Below are positions 1 through 10,957 of a stretch of DNA of 64,000 nucleotides, piece by piece. Below the pieces are notes generated by a model. That model saw nothing but the letters and a program-made list of their open reading frames with translations, did not search any database and was not told the origin of the DNA. Source of the stretch: Melampsora larici-populina 98AG31 (taxonomy: Eukaryota; Basidiomycota; Pucciniomycetes; Pucciniales; Melampsoraceae); NCBI RefSeq assembly GCF_000204055.1, contig NW_006768773.1:1-64000 (forward strand), given 5' to 3'. A program made the translations under genes and the position numbers. Numbering within the stretch: the first letter of the stretch is position 1; each line of letters starts with the position of its first letter.

Positions 1-964
1 AAAAAAGGACGCAGAAACCGGCGAACTGAGCGGCACCTGCTTGAGTCTCCATATGGACATGTCAGGTTGAGCCAACTTTTATTGATCAGATTCCGGGTCC
101 CTAATATATAAGATCAATTCATGATATTTTTTGTTGTAGATGCAGTCAATATCCAAACGTATGCCAGATGTAATCAGGAAGGAATCAAAGGTTGTGTGAG
201 TAAACATTCCTGATATTCTTTAGATTGAGATCTCAATTTGCGACTCACAACAATATAGCAAAACACTGAAGTGATTTTTTATTGGATCCCCAGTCTTTAT
301 GGCATCTATATCATGCTAATGATGCGGAGAAAGTGCGTAAATTTCTCTATGAACATCATGCTCAACAATTAGGGATCTCCGTTGAAGAGGTTAAGAGTGG
401 ATATGATGATCCAATTCATGTGTATGTTTGTTCATCATATCTTTTATGATGGTGATTGATTCTGATTTGATCTGCTTCTTGGATAAATTAACTATAGGAC
501 AAGAACTTACATTGACGTTGAGAAGAGAGAAAAACTGCGCAAAGAATATGGGGTGAAAGGCTATGAGATTAGACAGGTCTGTGATTGTTTCTTTTTCTTG
601 GTGTTGGAAATTAATAGATTCTTTTTTTTTTGACCAATGACTTCTTTGCATTGTATAAATGATATAGAAACCTGGAGAACCAGTTTTCATACCTGCGTAC
701 ACAGCACATCAAGTTTGTAATCTAGCAAATTGTATCAAGGTAGCTGGTAAGCTGTGCTCAATCTTTGAGATAAAAGAGCTTGAATTATTTGGTTATTATT
801 CACATTACTCAAATCTTTTGCTTGGGGAATGTTCAGCCGACTTTGTTTCACCCATATCAATTGAGAAATGTATGAAGCTTAAAGAAGAGTTTAGGGAACA
901 ATTGCGTGAACAACCCAAACCTTGGAAAGGCGATGTTTTGCAAATGGAACAAATGCTTCTTTAG
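1..964 (+). CDS. KDM3/JMJD1-type JmjC histone demethylase, C-terminal part
   Basis: The window opens inside this gene. Six exons can be joined in phase: 1-65, 140-195, 294-421, 498-576, 668-746 and 837-964 (stop TAG 962-964). The donors include GTGAGT at 196, GTATGT at 422 and GTAAGC at 747. Exon 1 ends in HMDMS, carrying the His and Asp of the HxD iron-binding pair. Exon 2 continues with DAVN, and exon 3 has SLWHLY followed by a helix like that of JMJD1. Exon 5 holds PVFIPAYTAHQV with the distal iron His, then NLANCIKVA, and exon 6 starts DFVSP. This order is characteristic of KDM3 enzymes, which remove methyl groups from histone H3 lysine 9 using Fe(II) and 2-oxoglutarate. All three metal ligands are present, so the visible part looks functional. 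The N-terminal zinc-finger region lies outside the window. The family call is firm; substrate specificity is inferred. Confidence 0.88.
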
Positions 965-1929
965 TCAGTCTTGGTGTTTCTTTTCCAGTCATTTTTTTTA
1001 AAGATTTAGGATGGGCATTTGTGTTTACTTTGTATCTTTGCTGCTCATTTTTGTAAATTTTCAGTGCTTTTGAATCTTTAGGGATAAATATAGAAGGGTT
1101 TGAGTTTTGAAAGTGCAAAAGGCTGGCCAATAACAAGGCTTCAATTTCTATTTTTGAAAATGGTTTTTCTCAAGATAGGAGAGACAGGGGAAATGTGAAA
1201 GGCTGTGCCGCCATTTGTTTTTTTATCACAACCTCTTCAGTAAAATTTGTTATGCACTGTGATGATGCAAATTCTGAGAGCTTTGATTTGGCTGCTGAGG
1301 AGCTACACCTAACCTGATATTACCCTACAACAACTTTTTTTCTACATAAAATATGCGTATACGCATATTTTATGTATAAGTAGTTTATGGATTGCTACAC
1401 CTTTTTGAAAATGTGAATAAAGTTTTGATGAAGTTTCATCTGAAGTTCACATTTTATCGTGAACTTTGTCAGAAGTTTGCATTTGCTTTGGGAAAATCAA
1501 CCCCCCAGACTTCTATTTCTTTCTGCTATTTCTTGGCTGGTTTACCGTAGTTGAATTCTGGCTTTTTATGTACTTATATCCTACACCACTTTGAGTTATA
1601 CATAACATATGCGTAATTCATCAAAATCCATACACCTCTTGGAAAATGTGCGCAAAATTGTGATCAATTTCACATTATATTGAGAACCTTTCCTGAAGTT
1701 CACATATTTATGTAAACTGCATTTATACTTCACATTGTATTGTGAAATTGTGGTGAAGTTCACATTTAATTGTGAACTTCATCTAAAGTTCACATTCAAT
1801 TGTGAACTTCATCTAAAGTTCAGATATTTTTGTGAACTTCATCTGAGACTGAAGTTCACATTATATTGTGAGCTTCATCTCATTTAATTTTGTCTTTACA
1901 TACTTGTATGCTACAAAAATTTGTAATAA
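965..1929. other. AT-rich 3' flank with start of minisatellite
   Basis: No gene is seen. The first few hundred bases are probably the 3' UTR of the demethylase. From about 1430 onward, alternating GTGAACTTCAT and AAGTTCACAT units begin to appear, continuous with the larger minisatellite downstream. Confidence 0.5.
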
Positions 1930-2206
1930 GGGGGCTCAAGTCAAAATTTTTGCGGCCTTTTTGTAAAAAATTGGGGAAAGTTTTTTACGGTACCTTGCTG
2001 TAAAAACTTTTCCCAATTTGTAAAAAAGGACCGTAAGAATTTTGTTTTAGATCTCCTTCTGAGCAGTAAATTTACGCAAATTTGCGTAAAAAAAATTGGG
2101 ATGTCGTATAACTTTTCCCAATTGCGTAAGATTTTGCGTTAATTTCACGCAATTGGGTAAAGTTTTTTACGATAAAAGTAGTGAAAAATTTTGACCTGAG
2201 CCCCCC
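1930..2206. mobile_element. Miniature inverted-repeat element, about 277 bp
   Basis: The left end reads GGGGGCTCAAGTCAAAAT, and the right end is the reverse complement of GGGGGCTCAGGTCAAAAT, with one mismatch. The interior is built from inverted and direct copies of TTTTTTACG, TTTGCG and CCCAATT, so a transcript would fold into a long hairpin. There is no coding capacity. A clear target-site duplication was not found. Fragments with a similar GGGGG-CTCAAGTT start occur near 28062 and 54716. Confidence 0.55.
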
Positions 2207-3660
2207 AATTATATAAAATACGCATACAATTTGTATTATACATACAATACGCATACAATTTGTATTATACATAAAATATGCGTACAATTTGTATTACACA
2301 TGAAAAAAATATGTGTACAATTTGTATCATACATGAAATATACGTACAATTTGTATTAGAAACATTTCTTTGTGAAGTCCATCTAAAGTTCACATTTCAT
2401 CATGAACCTTTTGTGAAGTTCACATTTTTGTAAACTTCATCTAAAGTTCACATTTCATTGTGAACTTTTTATGAAGTTCACATTCATTATTTGTATATGA
2501 CCAAATCATGTCCTCAGATTTCTATTGCTTTTTGCCATTTCTTGGGTGGTTTAAAGTTGGCTTTTTTACGTGGTTATACACTACAACAGTTTTGTGGTAT
2601 ACATAAAATATGCATAATTTATTGAAATCAATGAACCTTTTTGAAAAGGATTAAACAAAACTTTGCTAAGGTGAACATTTTATTGTGAACTTTTTTCAAA
2701 GTGCACAAAAGAATGCGAAGTCCATAAACAGTTCCAAGTGGAAGTTTACAGTGACCTCATAAAAAGTTTACAGAAAATTGCAATTTCTTTGTGAACTTCA
2801 TCCAAAGTTCAAATTTTATTGAACTTTTTCAAAGTTCACAAGAGAAGTTTACAATGACATGTGAATTTCATAAAAATGTCACAGAAAATTGGAATCCTTT
2901 TGTGAACTTCATCTAAAGTTCACATTACATTGTGAACTTCATCTAAAGTTCACATTACATTGTGAACTTCATCTAAAGTTCACATTACATTGTGAACTTC
3001 ATCTAAAGTTCACATTTTATTGTGAACTTTTCGTGAAGTTCACATTTATGGTTTGTTATCTGAACAAATGAAGTCCTCAGATTTCTATTGCATTTTGCTG
3101 TTTCTTAGGTGGTTTAGAAAGTTGGTGTTTTTTCCGTAGTTCTACGCTAACCCAATTTGTGTCTACATAAAATATGTGTCATTTAGATTTAATGAAATCA
3201 ATAAACCTTTTTCAAAATGTAAACAAAATTTTGATAAACCATTTTGAACTGTTTATGGAGTTTACATTCTTTTGTGCACTGTGAAAAAAGTTCACAATCA
3301 AAAGTTTACAATGACATTTGAACTGCATCCAAAGTTCACATTTTTTCGTGAAGTCCATCCAAGGTTCACATTTTACTGTGAACTGTTTTCAAAGTTCACA
3401 ATGAAGGTTTACAATGAGATGTGAACTTCAGAAAAAGTCCACAGAAAATTGTAATGTTTTTGTGAACTTCATACAAAGTTCACATTTTCTTGTAAACCTT
3501 TTCTGAAGTTCACCCCTTTTTGTGAACCTTTTCTGAAGTTCACATTTTTTTGTGAACTTCATCTAAAATTCACATTTCATTGTGAACTTTTTGTGAAGTT
3601 CACATTTATTATTTGTTATCTGAACAAATCAAGTCCTCAGATATCTATCACTTTTTGCTA
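2207..3660. repeat. Minisatellite of about 30 bp, near-palindromic
   Basis: Many copies of TGTGAACTTCATCTAAAG followed by TTCACATTACAT are present. The purest block is at about 2900-3030, where the 30-bp period is exact and the frame reads as a ten-residue peptide repeat. GTGAACTT and AAGTTCAC are reverse complements, so each unit is close to palindromic. Degenerate blocks lie at 1660-1900, 2365-2490, 2640-2880 and 3230-3640. The short open frame at 2889-3071 is a by-product of the repeat and is not a gene. Confidence 0.8.
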
Positions 3661-3735
3661 TTTCTTGGGTGGTTTAGGGTGTTTCAAGTTTTTTTTGCTT
3701 AATTTTCAAAAAAATTCTGCAATTCCTACATGAAA

Positions 3736-4166
3736 AGCAAGTGGGATTGAATCGGATGGGAGGATGCGATAATACATCTGGGGTAGAATCGCATGAAACG
3801 AGGCGAGGTTGGATCACATCTAAGTGGAGCGATGAAACAATTTGTTCGGATTTTTTTGGTGCGATTCCATGGGTTGAATCGCCTGCGCATTTGAGTCGCA
3901 TTTGATTGATGCGATCTTGAATCGCCTGAGCGGTTCAGTCACATTGAGCCGATGCGATATTGATTCGCTTGAGGATTAGATCGGGCTGAGTTGATGCGAT
4001 CTTAAATCGCATCTGAGTCAAATCGCACAAAAGGATGCGATTTCACAAGTTGGATCGCATGAAACCTGTGCGATCTCACATCGCACAGGCTCTTCATCGC
4101 ATGTCACATATGCGATCTGAAATCGCATCTCAAAACGCGACCTGAGCGCGCATGCCACAATGCGAT
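3736..4166. repeat. GCGAT/ATCGC-rich block
   Basis: In about 430 bp there are roughly twenty occurrences of GCGAT or ATCGC, often as GATGCGAT or AATCGCAT and in both orientations, with no strict period. The block abuts the broken 3' end of the copia-like coding region, so it marks the breakpoint. It is GC-richer than the flanking minisatellite. Confidence 0.6.
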
Positions 4167-6476
4167 TCAAATTTGTTGGAGGTGGGACCGTGGGGTGAGT
4201 TTGTTGTGGTGTCCAGGAGGGATTGTATAAGCGAGACAACCTATAACACGAAGTCGACTATAAGGAATATTGGGCGTTTTGACCTTCATAGCAAGTCTTT
4301 GCCAAGCGTATTCAGGACAGTTGTATCTAACTGATTTGGATGGACATAGGTTAAGAACGAAAGAGGTGGCCATTATGACCTCTCCCCAAAGCCGCACGGG
4401 AAGATTTCCATGAATCAGCTGAGCACGCAACCTTTCAGCAATCGTTCTCATGAACCTCTCAGCTACCGAGTTTTGCTGAGGACTTTCCGGAGGACCCATC
4501 TCATGAATTATCCCATTGTCACTTAGGTATTTGGAAAATGCTGCACTGGTGAACTCGCCTCCTCTATCACTTTTGAAAACTGCCAACTTGGTTGAGATTT
4601 GATTACTTATCATAGAATGAAATTGTTTAAAGGCTTCAAATGCCTGAGATTTACACTTTAGTAGGAAAACCCAATTACGACGAGTAGCATCATCTATAAG
4701 AACCATAATATAATTGAAACCCCCAATGCTCGCAGCAGGAAACGGACCAGCAAGGTTGCAATGAATACGGTGAAAAGGTATTTGAGACCGAGGAAGATTA
4801 CCAGAATGACTGCTCCTTGTTTGCTTCCCCATGGTGCAGGCTTCGCAAGTCGACGATGCATTAGGACTAATTCGTAGGACATCTTCCATGACACTTGCGG
4901 TACTCCTATTGTTCAAGTGACCAAAACGCAGGTGCCACAAGTCAGTTTCATTGGGCTTGGGTGAAACGACAGATAACGCACGGGGTTCAGTGAAGTGATA
5001 AAATTTCCAGAATCCCCCTGGTCCAGCGTCTTTGAAGGCAGGTAGGATGCTCTTGCTGTTGGAGAAGTACATGTTGACATAGCCTTTGTTGGTGCCGGAG
5101 TGAGGGTCAACAATTTTGAAACCAGACTCATACAATTCAGTGACTGAGATTAAGTTTGCCGGTAAAGCAGGTGAGAAAAGTACGTTGGGGATGTTCACGA
5201 AGGAAGGTGCACCATTGATGTCAAATGCGTGTAACTTTGCAGTTCCCATCTTAGTGGCTTTGATGCGCAATGATTTGTCCACATTCGCTACATTGATCCA
5301 GACCGGATCAACATCTCGCAAGTCGTCCAAAAGCAGCTCATCACCGAACATGTGACGATTGCATGCAGTGTCGGCTAGAGTCGCCTTGTGAGTCGGCGAC
5401 GCGGTAGGGTAGAACTCGGACATAGTCATTGATACCTGAGGTTGAGCTTCAGCAATAGTGTTGTAGGATGTTGCGAACTGACAGTCTGCCGTTTTCTCAG
5501 TAGACGTTTGTTGTTGAGTGTTGTCTTGCAACACCGGTGAAGACTCAGGCACTGCCTGCGCATTGAAACTGATCACGCCAGCTGCCGCAAGCTGATTGAA
5601 CCGCCTCACTTTCTCCTGATCAGTAAGGGAGGTTGTTGTCTGTGAGTTGGAGTTGTTTCCATGAGGGTTACCGCCAGCCCGTCGTCGTTGTTTAGAGCAA
5701 ACGCTGTTGGGATGACTGAAACCCCAGTGTTCACGAAGGACACATGGGGCATTCGGCGACTTATCGGTTCGTGGAGTGATGATCCTTGACTGAGAACTCG
5801 GCGTTGGTTTGGCAGAAGCAGCCATGACAATCGGAGACTCGTCCACAAAGTTGAGTGCAGATTTTGTTCTAAGTCGAGAAAAGACCTTGGCAGTTGATAA
5901 GGTTTTCAATTCGCCAAACATCTGATCCCTGATTGTACCGAATTGTTTGCCAGGAAAGCTTAGCAGTAGAAAAACGGCAAGTAATTTATCACTGATCTTT
6001 AGCGCTTCATCGGTTGACGTTGCTTCAGCAAGTTTGGTGTGTAGGTCATTGATATTGTCAAGAAATGATGAGATGGTTTCAGAACCGGTGAATCGTATAG
6101 TAGCAACTTTGGCAATAAGAGCTGCTACTTCCAGGCCATCATCCTGGGAAGCCTGTTCAACAAGCATCTCGTAGGCTTTCTTAGGATCCTCGATGCCTCT
6201 GATGACAGGGAGTCGAGTGGGAACAACAGATGCCCTGATGACTTCCAGAACGCTCGCTCGATCACATTCGAGTTGTTCGACCTTGTCGAAGTCCTTTGCG
6301 TCCTCTTCAGATAGGGACATGTCACGAGACACATACTTCCAGAGCTTTCGACCTTTGAGGTAAGTCTTTAAGCCAAACTGCCAATCAACTTTGTTGGTGT
6401 CGCTAAGCTTGGGGATTTGTCCGATGAGGAATGAGGAATGTGATGGTACGGAAGTGGTGTTCTGATTAGACGTCAT
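4167..6476 (-). pseudogene. Ty1/copia Gag-Pol, truncated before reverse transcriptase
   Basis: This is a 769-codon open frame. In order it has a Gag-like N-terminus (about residues 20-220), a protease-like LADTAC near residue 370, a GAG-pre-integrase HHCC domain (WHLRFGH ... CEAC) around 505-550 and an integrase core at about 570-690. The core has SDRGGEF and QNSVAERF with a normal DD35E spacing for the last two acidic residues. The first catalytic position reads HCNLAGPF, with Asn (AAC, 4755-4757) where the family has Asp. The frame ends just after KLTPRS, where intact copia proteins continue into the rest of Pol. Reverse transcriptase, RNase H and the 3' LTR are missing, replaced by the GCGAT block. 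The element cannot move by itself. Confidence 0.85.
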
Positions 6477-6851
6477 GTTGGAATCGTTTACGAGTACAGA
6501 TTCCGAGACAGTATTCGTTGTATTGATTTGGGTTGACGGATCGTCAGTTGAGTTTTGAGGTGGGGGAGGGTGGGCCAGATTGACTGAGATCTGGGTGTGC
6601 TATTGGATCCGTTAGTGTTTGTGGGGTAATCACTAAGTTTGATAAATGAACTGAAGTTTATGTTTGTACTCCGGAATTCGAAAGAAGATGTTCGAATTTT
6701 AGACAGTTCAGATTATCGTTCAGACGCTAGGATTCTAGAATCTATTTGATAGTATTTTGAGTTTAGATTTTACGGGTTCTCGTGCCAAGAGATCGTGTCT
6801 ATAACTCTAATCTACTTTTTGTTCGAGTTGATCGATTCAAGTGCCAGGGAG

Positions 6852-6866
6852 CCTGGGCTCATAACC
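6852..6866 (-). other. Copia-type primer-binding site (half-tRNA iMet)
   Basis: On the minus strand this reads GGTTATGAGCCCAGG, the complement of the anticodon stem-loop of initiator methionine tRNA (CTGGGCTCATAACC). Drosophila copia is primed by an internally cleaved initiator tRNA with a very similar site. It lies about 380 bp upstream of the Gag start, as expected just after the 5' LTR. The 5' LTR should therefore begin above 6867; its outer boundary is not clear. Confidence 0.65.
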
Positions 6867-6883
6867 TATAGGAATCTTTGATT

Positions 6884-7171
6884 CCTTTATCAATCCAAAA
6901 CAACACTTATATCAGTCAGTAATCAAGAATGGAGGTATAATCCGGAGTGAGAAGATGATATAGAGTGTTGTAAGAAAAAGCTTTCAATAATGAATAATAA
7001 ATTTCTTAATCAAATAACAAATGAAACTAAACATAACAATAAACAACAAGGTCATACCTTTATCAATCCAAAACAACACTTATATCAGTCAGTAATCAAG
7101 AATGGAGGTATAATCCGGAGTGAGAAGATGATATAGAGTGTTGTAAGAAAAAGCTTTCAATAATGAATAAT
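6884..7171. repeat. Two 115-bp direct repeats, probably in the copia 5' LTR
   Basis: Positions 6884-6998 and 7057-7171 appear identical over 115 bp, with an offset of 173 bp. They lie just beyond the primer-binding site, where the 5' LTR of the copia element should be, so they are best read as a recent tandem duplication within that LTR. No coding potential is seen. Confidence 0.7.
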
Positions 7172-7559
7172 GAAAGAGAAAGAAAGCTTTTTCCCAACCG
7201 GATGATTTGATAAACTATAATGAGTGATACATCATGTTATTAGGTTTGAGACATACAAAGTTCGTGAGTAATGTAACAGAACATAATTCATAGCACATGT
7301 TAATTCATAAGTAAATAAGACATAAAGAAAACAAAACCAGAAACCATTAATATGAATGTAATTTGTTCCAACGTCTCATTCACTCATTTCCAATCCTTTT
7401 CTGATTCCACCATGTCATCCCTTTCCCAAACCACCACATCCTGCACATCCTGAACCCTCAATTTGACTGATCACTTCTCACAACCAGCATACTCCTTTCT
7501 TCTCAGTCTGCTGCTTCCCAACACACTATGACCTCTTCAAGTATCCTCGCTCCAGAAAC

Positions 7560-8690
7560 GCAAGTTTGATCAGGACCATACAAAGTCAGCATTAAGGTGT
7601 TGGATATCCAATACCTCCAGGGTGGAAAGACAATTTCTCAAGTGCAAGAGTTATTGATGTCACCAGTTAGCTCACACATAATCTCACAATTCACACCCTC
7701 CATCATAGGAAGGCCTCCATGGTTTGCAACCCTGAGGAGCACAACATGCTTGGGAGGAGGTTACCCTTGCTGGAAGAGGACTAAGACTTCATGATTGAGC
7801 TCATCAAAGGGAATCCTGGTCTTTACCTCAGCAAGTATTGACACACCATGTACCATTGTACTGGTACATGGATCTCCCTACCAATGGTCACCTGTGACCT
7901 CAAAAATTGACACAAAATCTCTCTCAAGAGATGTCTTACTGTTCATCCCTGCCAAAGCACTTCCAAACAAGCCCAATATTTACATGCAGTTGCAGGTTTG
8001 ACCCTTGATATGCTGGTTTTCTTAGGTGAGTGTATGATTTGACCCATTTTTCCAAGCTGAAGAGTTGATTTGTGATACAGACAAGTGTGCCCTCCAGGAA
8101 TGCTTCCTCAACAGGCAGTTTGGCCAAGCCATCAAATGCCATTGTACTAACAGAGTACTGGGCAGTTTTACTGGCAAACAGTACTCCTTTCTTGCAGCAA
8201 TTTTGCAGGCGGTGTTCTGATTCCCGCCTGCCAAGAGGGAAGCTATCTTTGCATGGACATCAAGGTGTTTTCTCAAAAACCAACTGGTATGTCTCTGTAT
8301 TTTGTCACCTGTGGCAATACCTGATACTCACCTGTTCAATGTGACAGGTTCTAGTCATGAATTCTTATCCACAAGCAAACTTGGTTTTGGTCATGGACAA
8401 CACCTGTGTCCATCATGGGGAACAGATTGCTGAGCTGGCCCAAGAAAGAGGTTTACACAGCATATACCTCCCTCTGTAGTCACCCAATTTCAACCCCGTT
8501 GAGAAAGCCTTCAGTGTTCTCAAGTCCCACTTCAGATGTACTTATAACAGCCTCTACCTAGCCACAAACCACGAGAAGATCCACTTAATTGTGGACAAAA
8601 CTTGGGCCATATTTTCTGGTGATCTTATGCATCAGTTATACATGGTGGGCGGGTATTGGTTTACACCTGAAAGGTTTACTAGTTGACCTC
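7560..8690 (+). pseudogene. Tc1/mariner-type (DDE_3) transposase, degenerate
   Basis: Pieces of a Tc1/mariner-like transposase are recognisable over several frames. A helix-turn-helix-like start (GGKTISQVQELL) lies near 7620, then FMIELIKGNPGLYLS near 7788 and a middle region with YSFL near 8180. The C-terminal catalytic part includes LVMDN (Asp codon 8396-8398) and NPVEKAFSVLKSHF (Glu codon 8501-8503). The 34 residues between these two fit a DD34E enzyme. An in-frame TAG at 8477-8479 replaces the Tyr of the usual PPYSPD motif, and further stops and frameshifts occur upstream. No terminal inverted repeats were identified. It is a fossil copy. Confidence 0.75.
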
Positions 8691-10957
8691 ATCAGCACCC
8701 TCTAACCCATTGGCCTGAAAGCGCATAAGATTGCCCTGAGTCAAAAACTTTTGAGAAACCAAAAGTGATCAAGATGAGATAAAAATGAGGAGACATACCC
8801 AATCATTAGAGTAGACTTGTATTTGCAAGGTGATGAGGAGTACTACTTGGTCAGGATTCTTTGGGTTTCAAACCAAGGTGTCATTTCCACCCTGTTTGAA
8901 GTCCATTTTGAAGTTTTGCCTCAATATTTGGAGGTGGTGTTCCCTGGGGCTAAGAATGGCAGACAGACACATAAAAATTTCAGTTGAACTCCTCTACATG
9001 AGATCAAATGGAAGACAACAAGATTGTGAAAAGGTGAAGCCTTACGCCAACCAAAACAACAGATCCCTCAGAATCATTCTCATCAACAGTATTTTGAAGG
9101 GCACTTGCAACAGCTTGTTTGGTGTTTTTGGTCTTTACTGGGTTTTTGTGAACAATTCTGAACCCCACAACCAATGCAACAGAGGCAGTCAAGGCAACAG
9201 TGACAAAGTCTTTGAAAAAATTGGTGCAATTGATGGCAACTTTGTCATTACCCTGATGCTTGGGGAATTGTTGATGAACTCCTGGATCAAGATACATCCA
9301 GATAGCCAGCCCCCCTGAAGCACTACAGAGACACTGAACAGATCAGAGTTTTAGCCAGTAAACATTTGTTTTTTTAAAACAAACAAAAACCATTTTTTTG
9401 GACGTATAATTATTGGGACTGGGTTGATTAATGGACTCATTTATCTTTGTCACCAAGTTGGTGGTTGGAGATATCCTACACCAAAAAAAAGATCATGAGT
9501 GTTTCTTTCCAATTCTCACAGCCAGTGGCAATAAATAACTCACTTATTTATTCCCATGCTTTGAGCCAGAAAAGCCTGGTGGCTGCAAGGCCAGATTGCC
9601 CACAACATGTTGTCAATTTGGTTGTTGGCAGCCTTGCCAAGATGAGAAACAACCAAAACAAAATCAGTGAAATCAAGCAAGCAATTGTGAGGAAGAATTG
9701 AAAGGGAAAAATTAAAGGGAAACAACTCACAATGGGATTTGTGACAATCTTTGGTTAACCATAGTGGTAGTTGGTGTGTTGTTTGGAAACAGGGATAGTT
9801 TTATGGATTTTTGCCAGTATGTTGGGGGGATTGATAGGGAGGATAGCCTTTGATGGTGCGTAATGGGTTGTTAAAGTTGTGGTTCATGAGATTATTGAGG
9901 ACTGTGTTGACCAAACACCTTAATGGCCAACCGGAGTTGGGTCACTGATGTGAATTCAAGACATTGAGCAGAAGGATGCAAGCCATTTGTTTGTTGGTCT
10001 TTTGGGTCCAATTTGAATAGGTCAGCCAAGCATCAGGACAGCCTGATCAGTGGATAAGGGCAGGGACCTGATCTACAATGCTTTGTGAGTGATTATGGTA
10101 GGTTGGTCCCGGTGGTCTATCAATGGTGATACTAAACAACAATCCACTGGTTATCAAATTCAACTAGGTTAATCAGTGAAAATGTCAGGTATATGATCTG
10201 TTGTTAATTGTTTACCAACTGTGAGTGTCTTCTTTCTTGTTAAAATGAGCAATGAAGAGAGTTTTCAGTGACATATCCATTAGCGTCTACTCATCCCAAT
10301 CTAATCTGCAAGGTATAGCCTCAAGCCTAAGGTGTATGAAGTGTTGGGGTTGTTTACCAATCACAACCCTACTATTACTAACTGGCATTACCACCCACAT
10401 CAGAGTATCCTTTGCACTTGTCCCCCAAGAAGTAAGGAGGTGGGGGATCTGTATGCGAGAACTTAAGGGTCTTGCTAGGTTCAACAGTGACATCATCTCT
10501 GCATTCCACACTTTTTTAAAGTGCTTTTTGGCTAAATCACAATAAAAGTACTAGTACACCTTGAAATATTGGCCATCTAGTTGAGAACAGGAGTAGACAT
10601 TTACTTTAGGATGAAGCAGATATCTTTTTGATTCCAAGCTTATTGCTTTTAAACCCTTTTTACATCTTTTTTTGAAAATAATAATTGAATAATTTAATTT
10701 TATTAATCCATCTTCAGGATTTTAGCCCACCCAAAGTAAAGCAATGGACCCCTAGCATCACTCTTTCTTCTTGGAAGAGAGAGATGGTAGAGTCACACTT
10801 TGTCAAAAGACATCCTGGATCCATGATTTGTATCATCCGCGGCTGTCCGTGCGGATCCCGTTACGGGCTTTTTCCAGCCCGACTATCACCTCTAGAGGGC
10901 CGGATCGTCTCGCTGCGGAGCTTGGCCCGCGCGGTTTTGTGGACTAACAGGGCTATT
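8691..10957. other. Unassigned region, probably old repeats
   Basis: Open frames of up to 162 codons exist here (for example 8830-9318 +), but none resembles a protein I recognise and their composition looks like decayed mobile DNA. From about 10830 to 10957 the base composition becomes markedly GC-rich. That stretch directly abuts the 6.1-kb transposon and was joined to the BolA upstream region before the insertion, so it may be displaced promoter or 5' sequence of that gene. Confidence 0.35.

Noticed and set aside
2889..3071. Open frame with a ten-residue repeated peptide
   Set aside because: It is an exact translation of the 30-bp minisatellite; no flanking gene structure supports coding.
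6856..6870. Possible tRNA gene (GGGCTCATAACC)
   Set aside because: Only the anticodon stem-loop is present, without D or T arms; it fits a primer-binding site instead.
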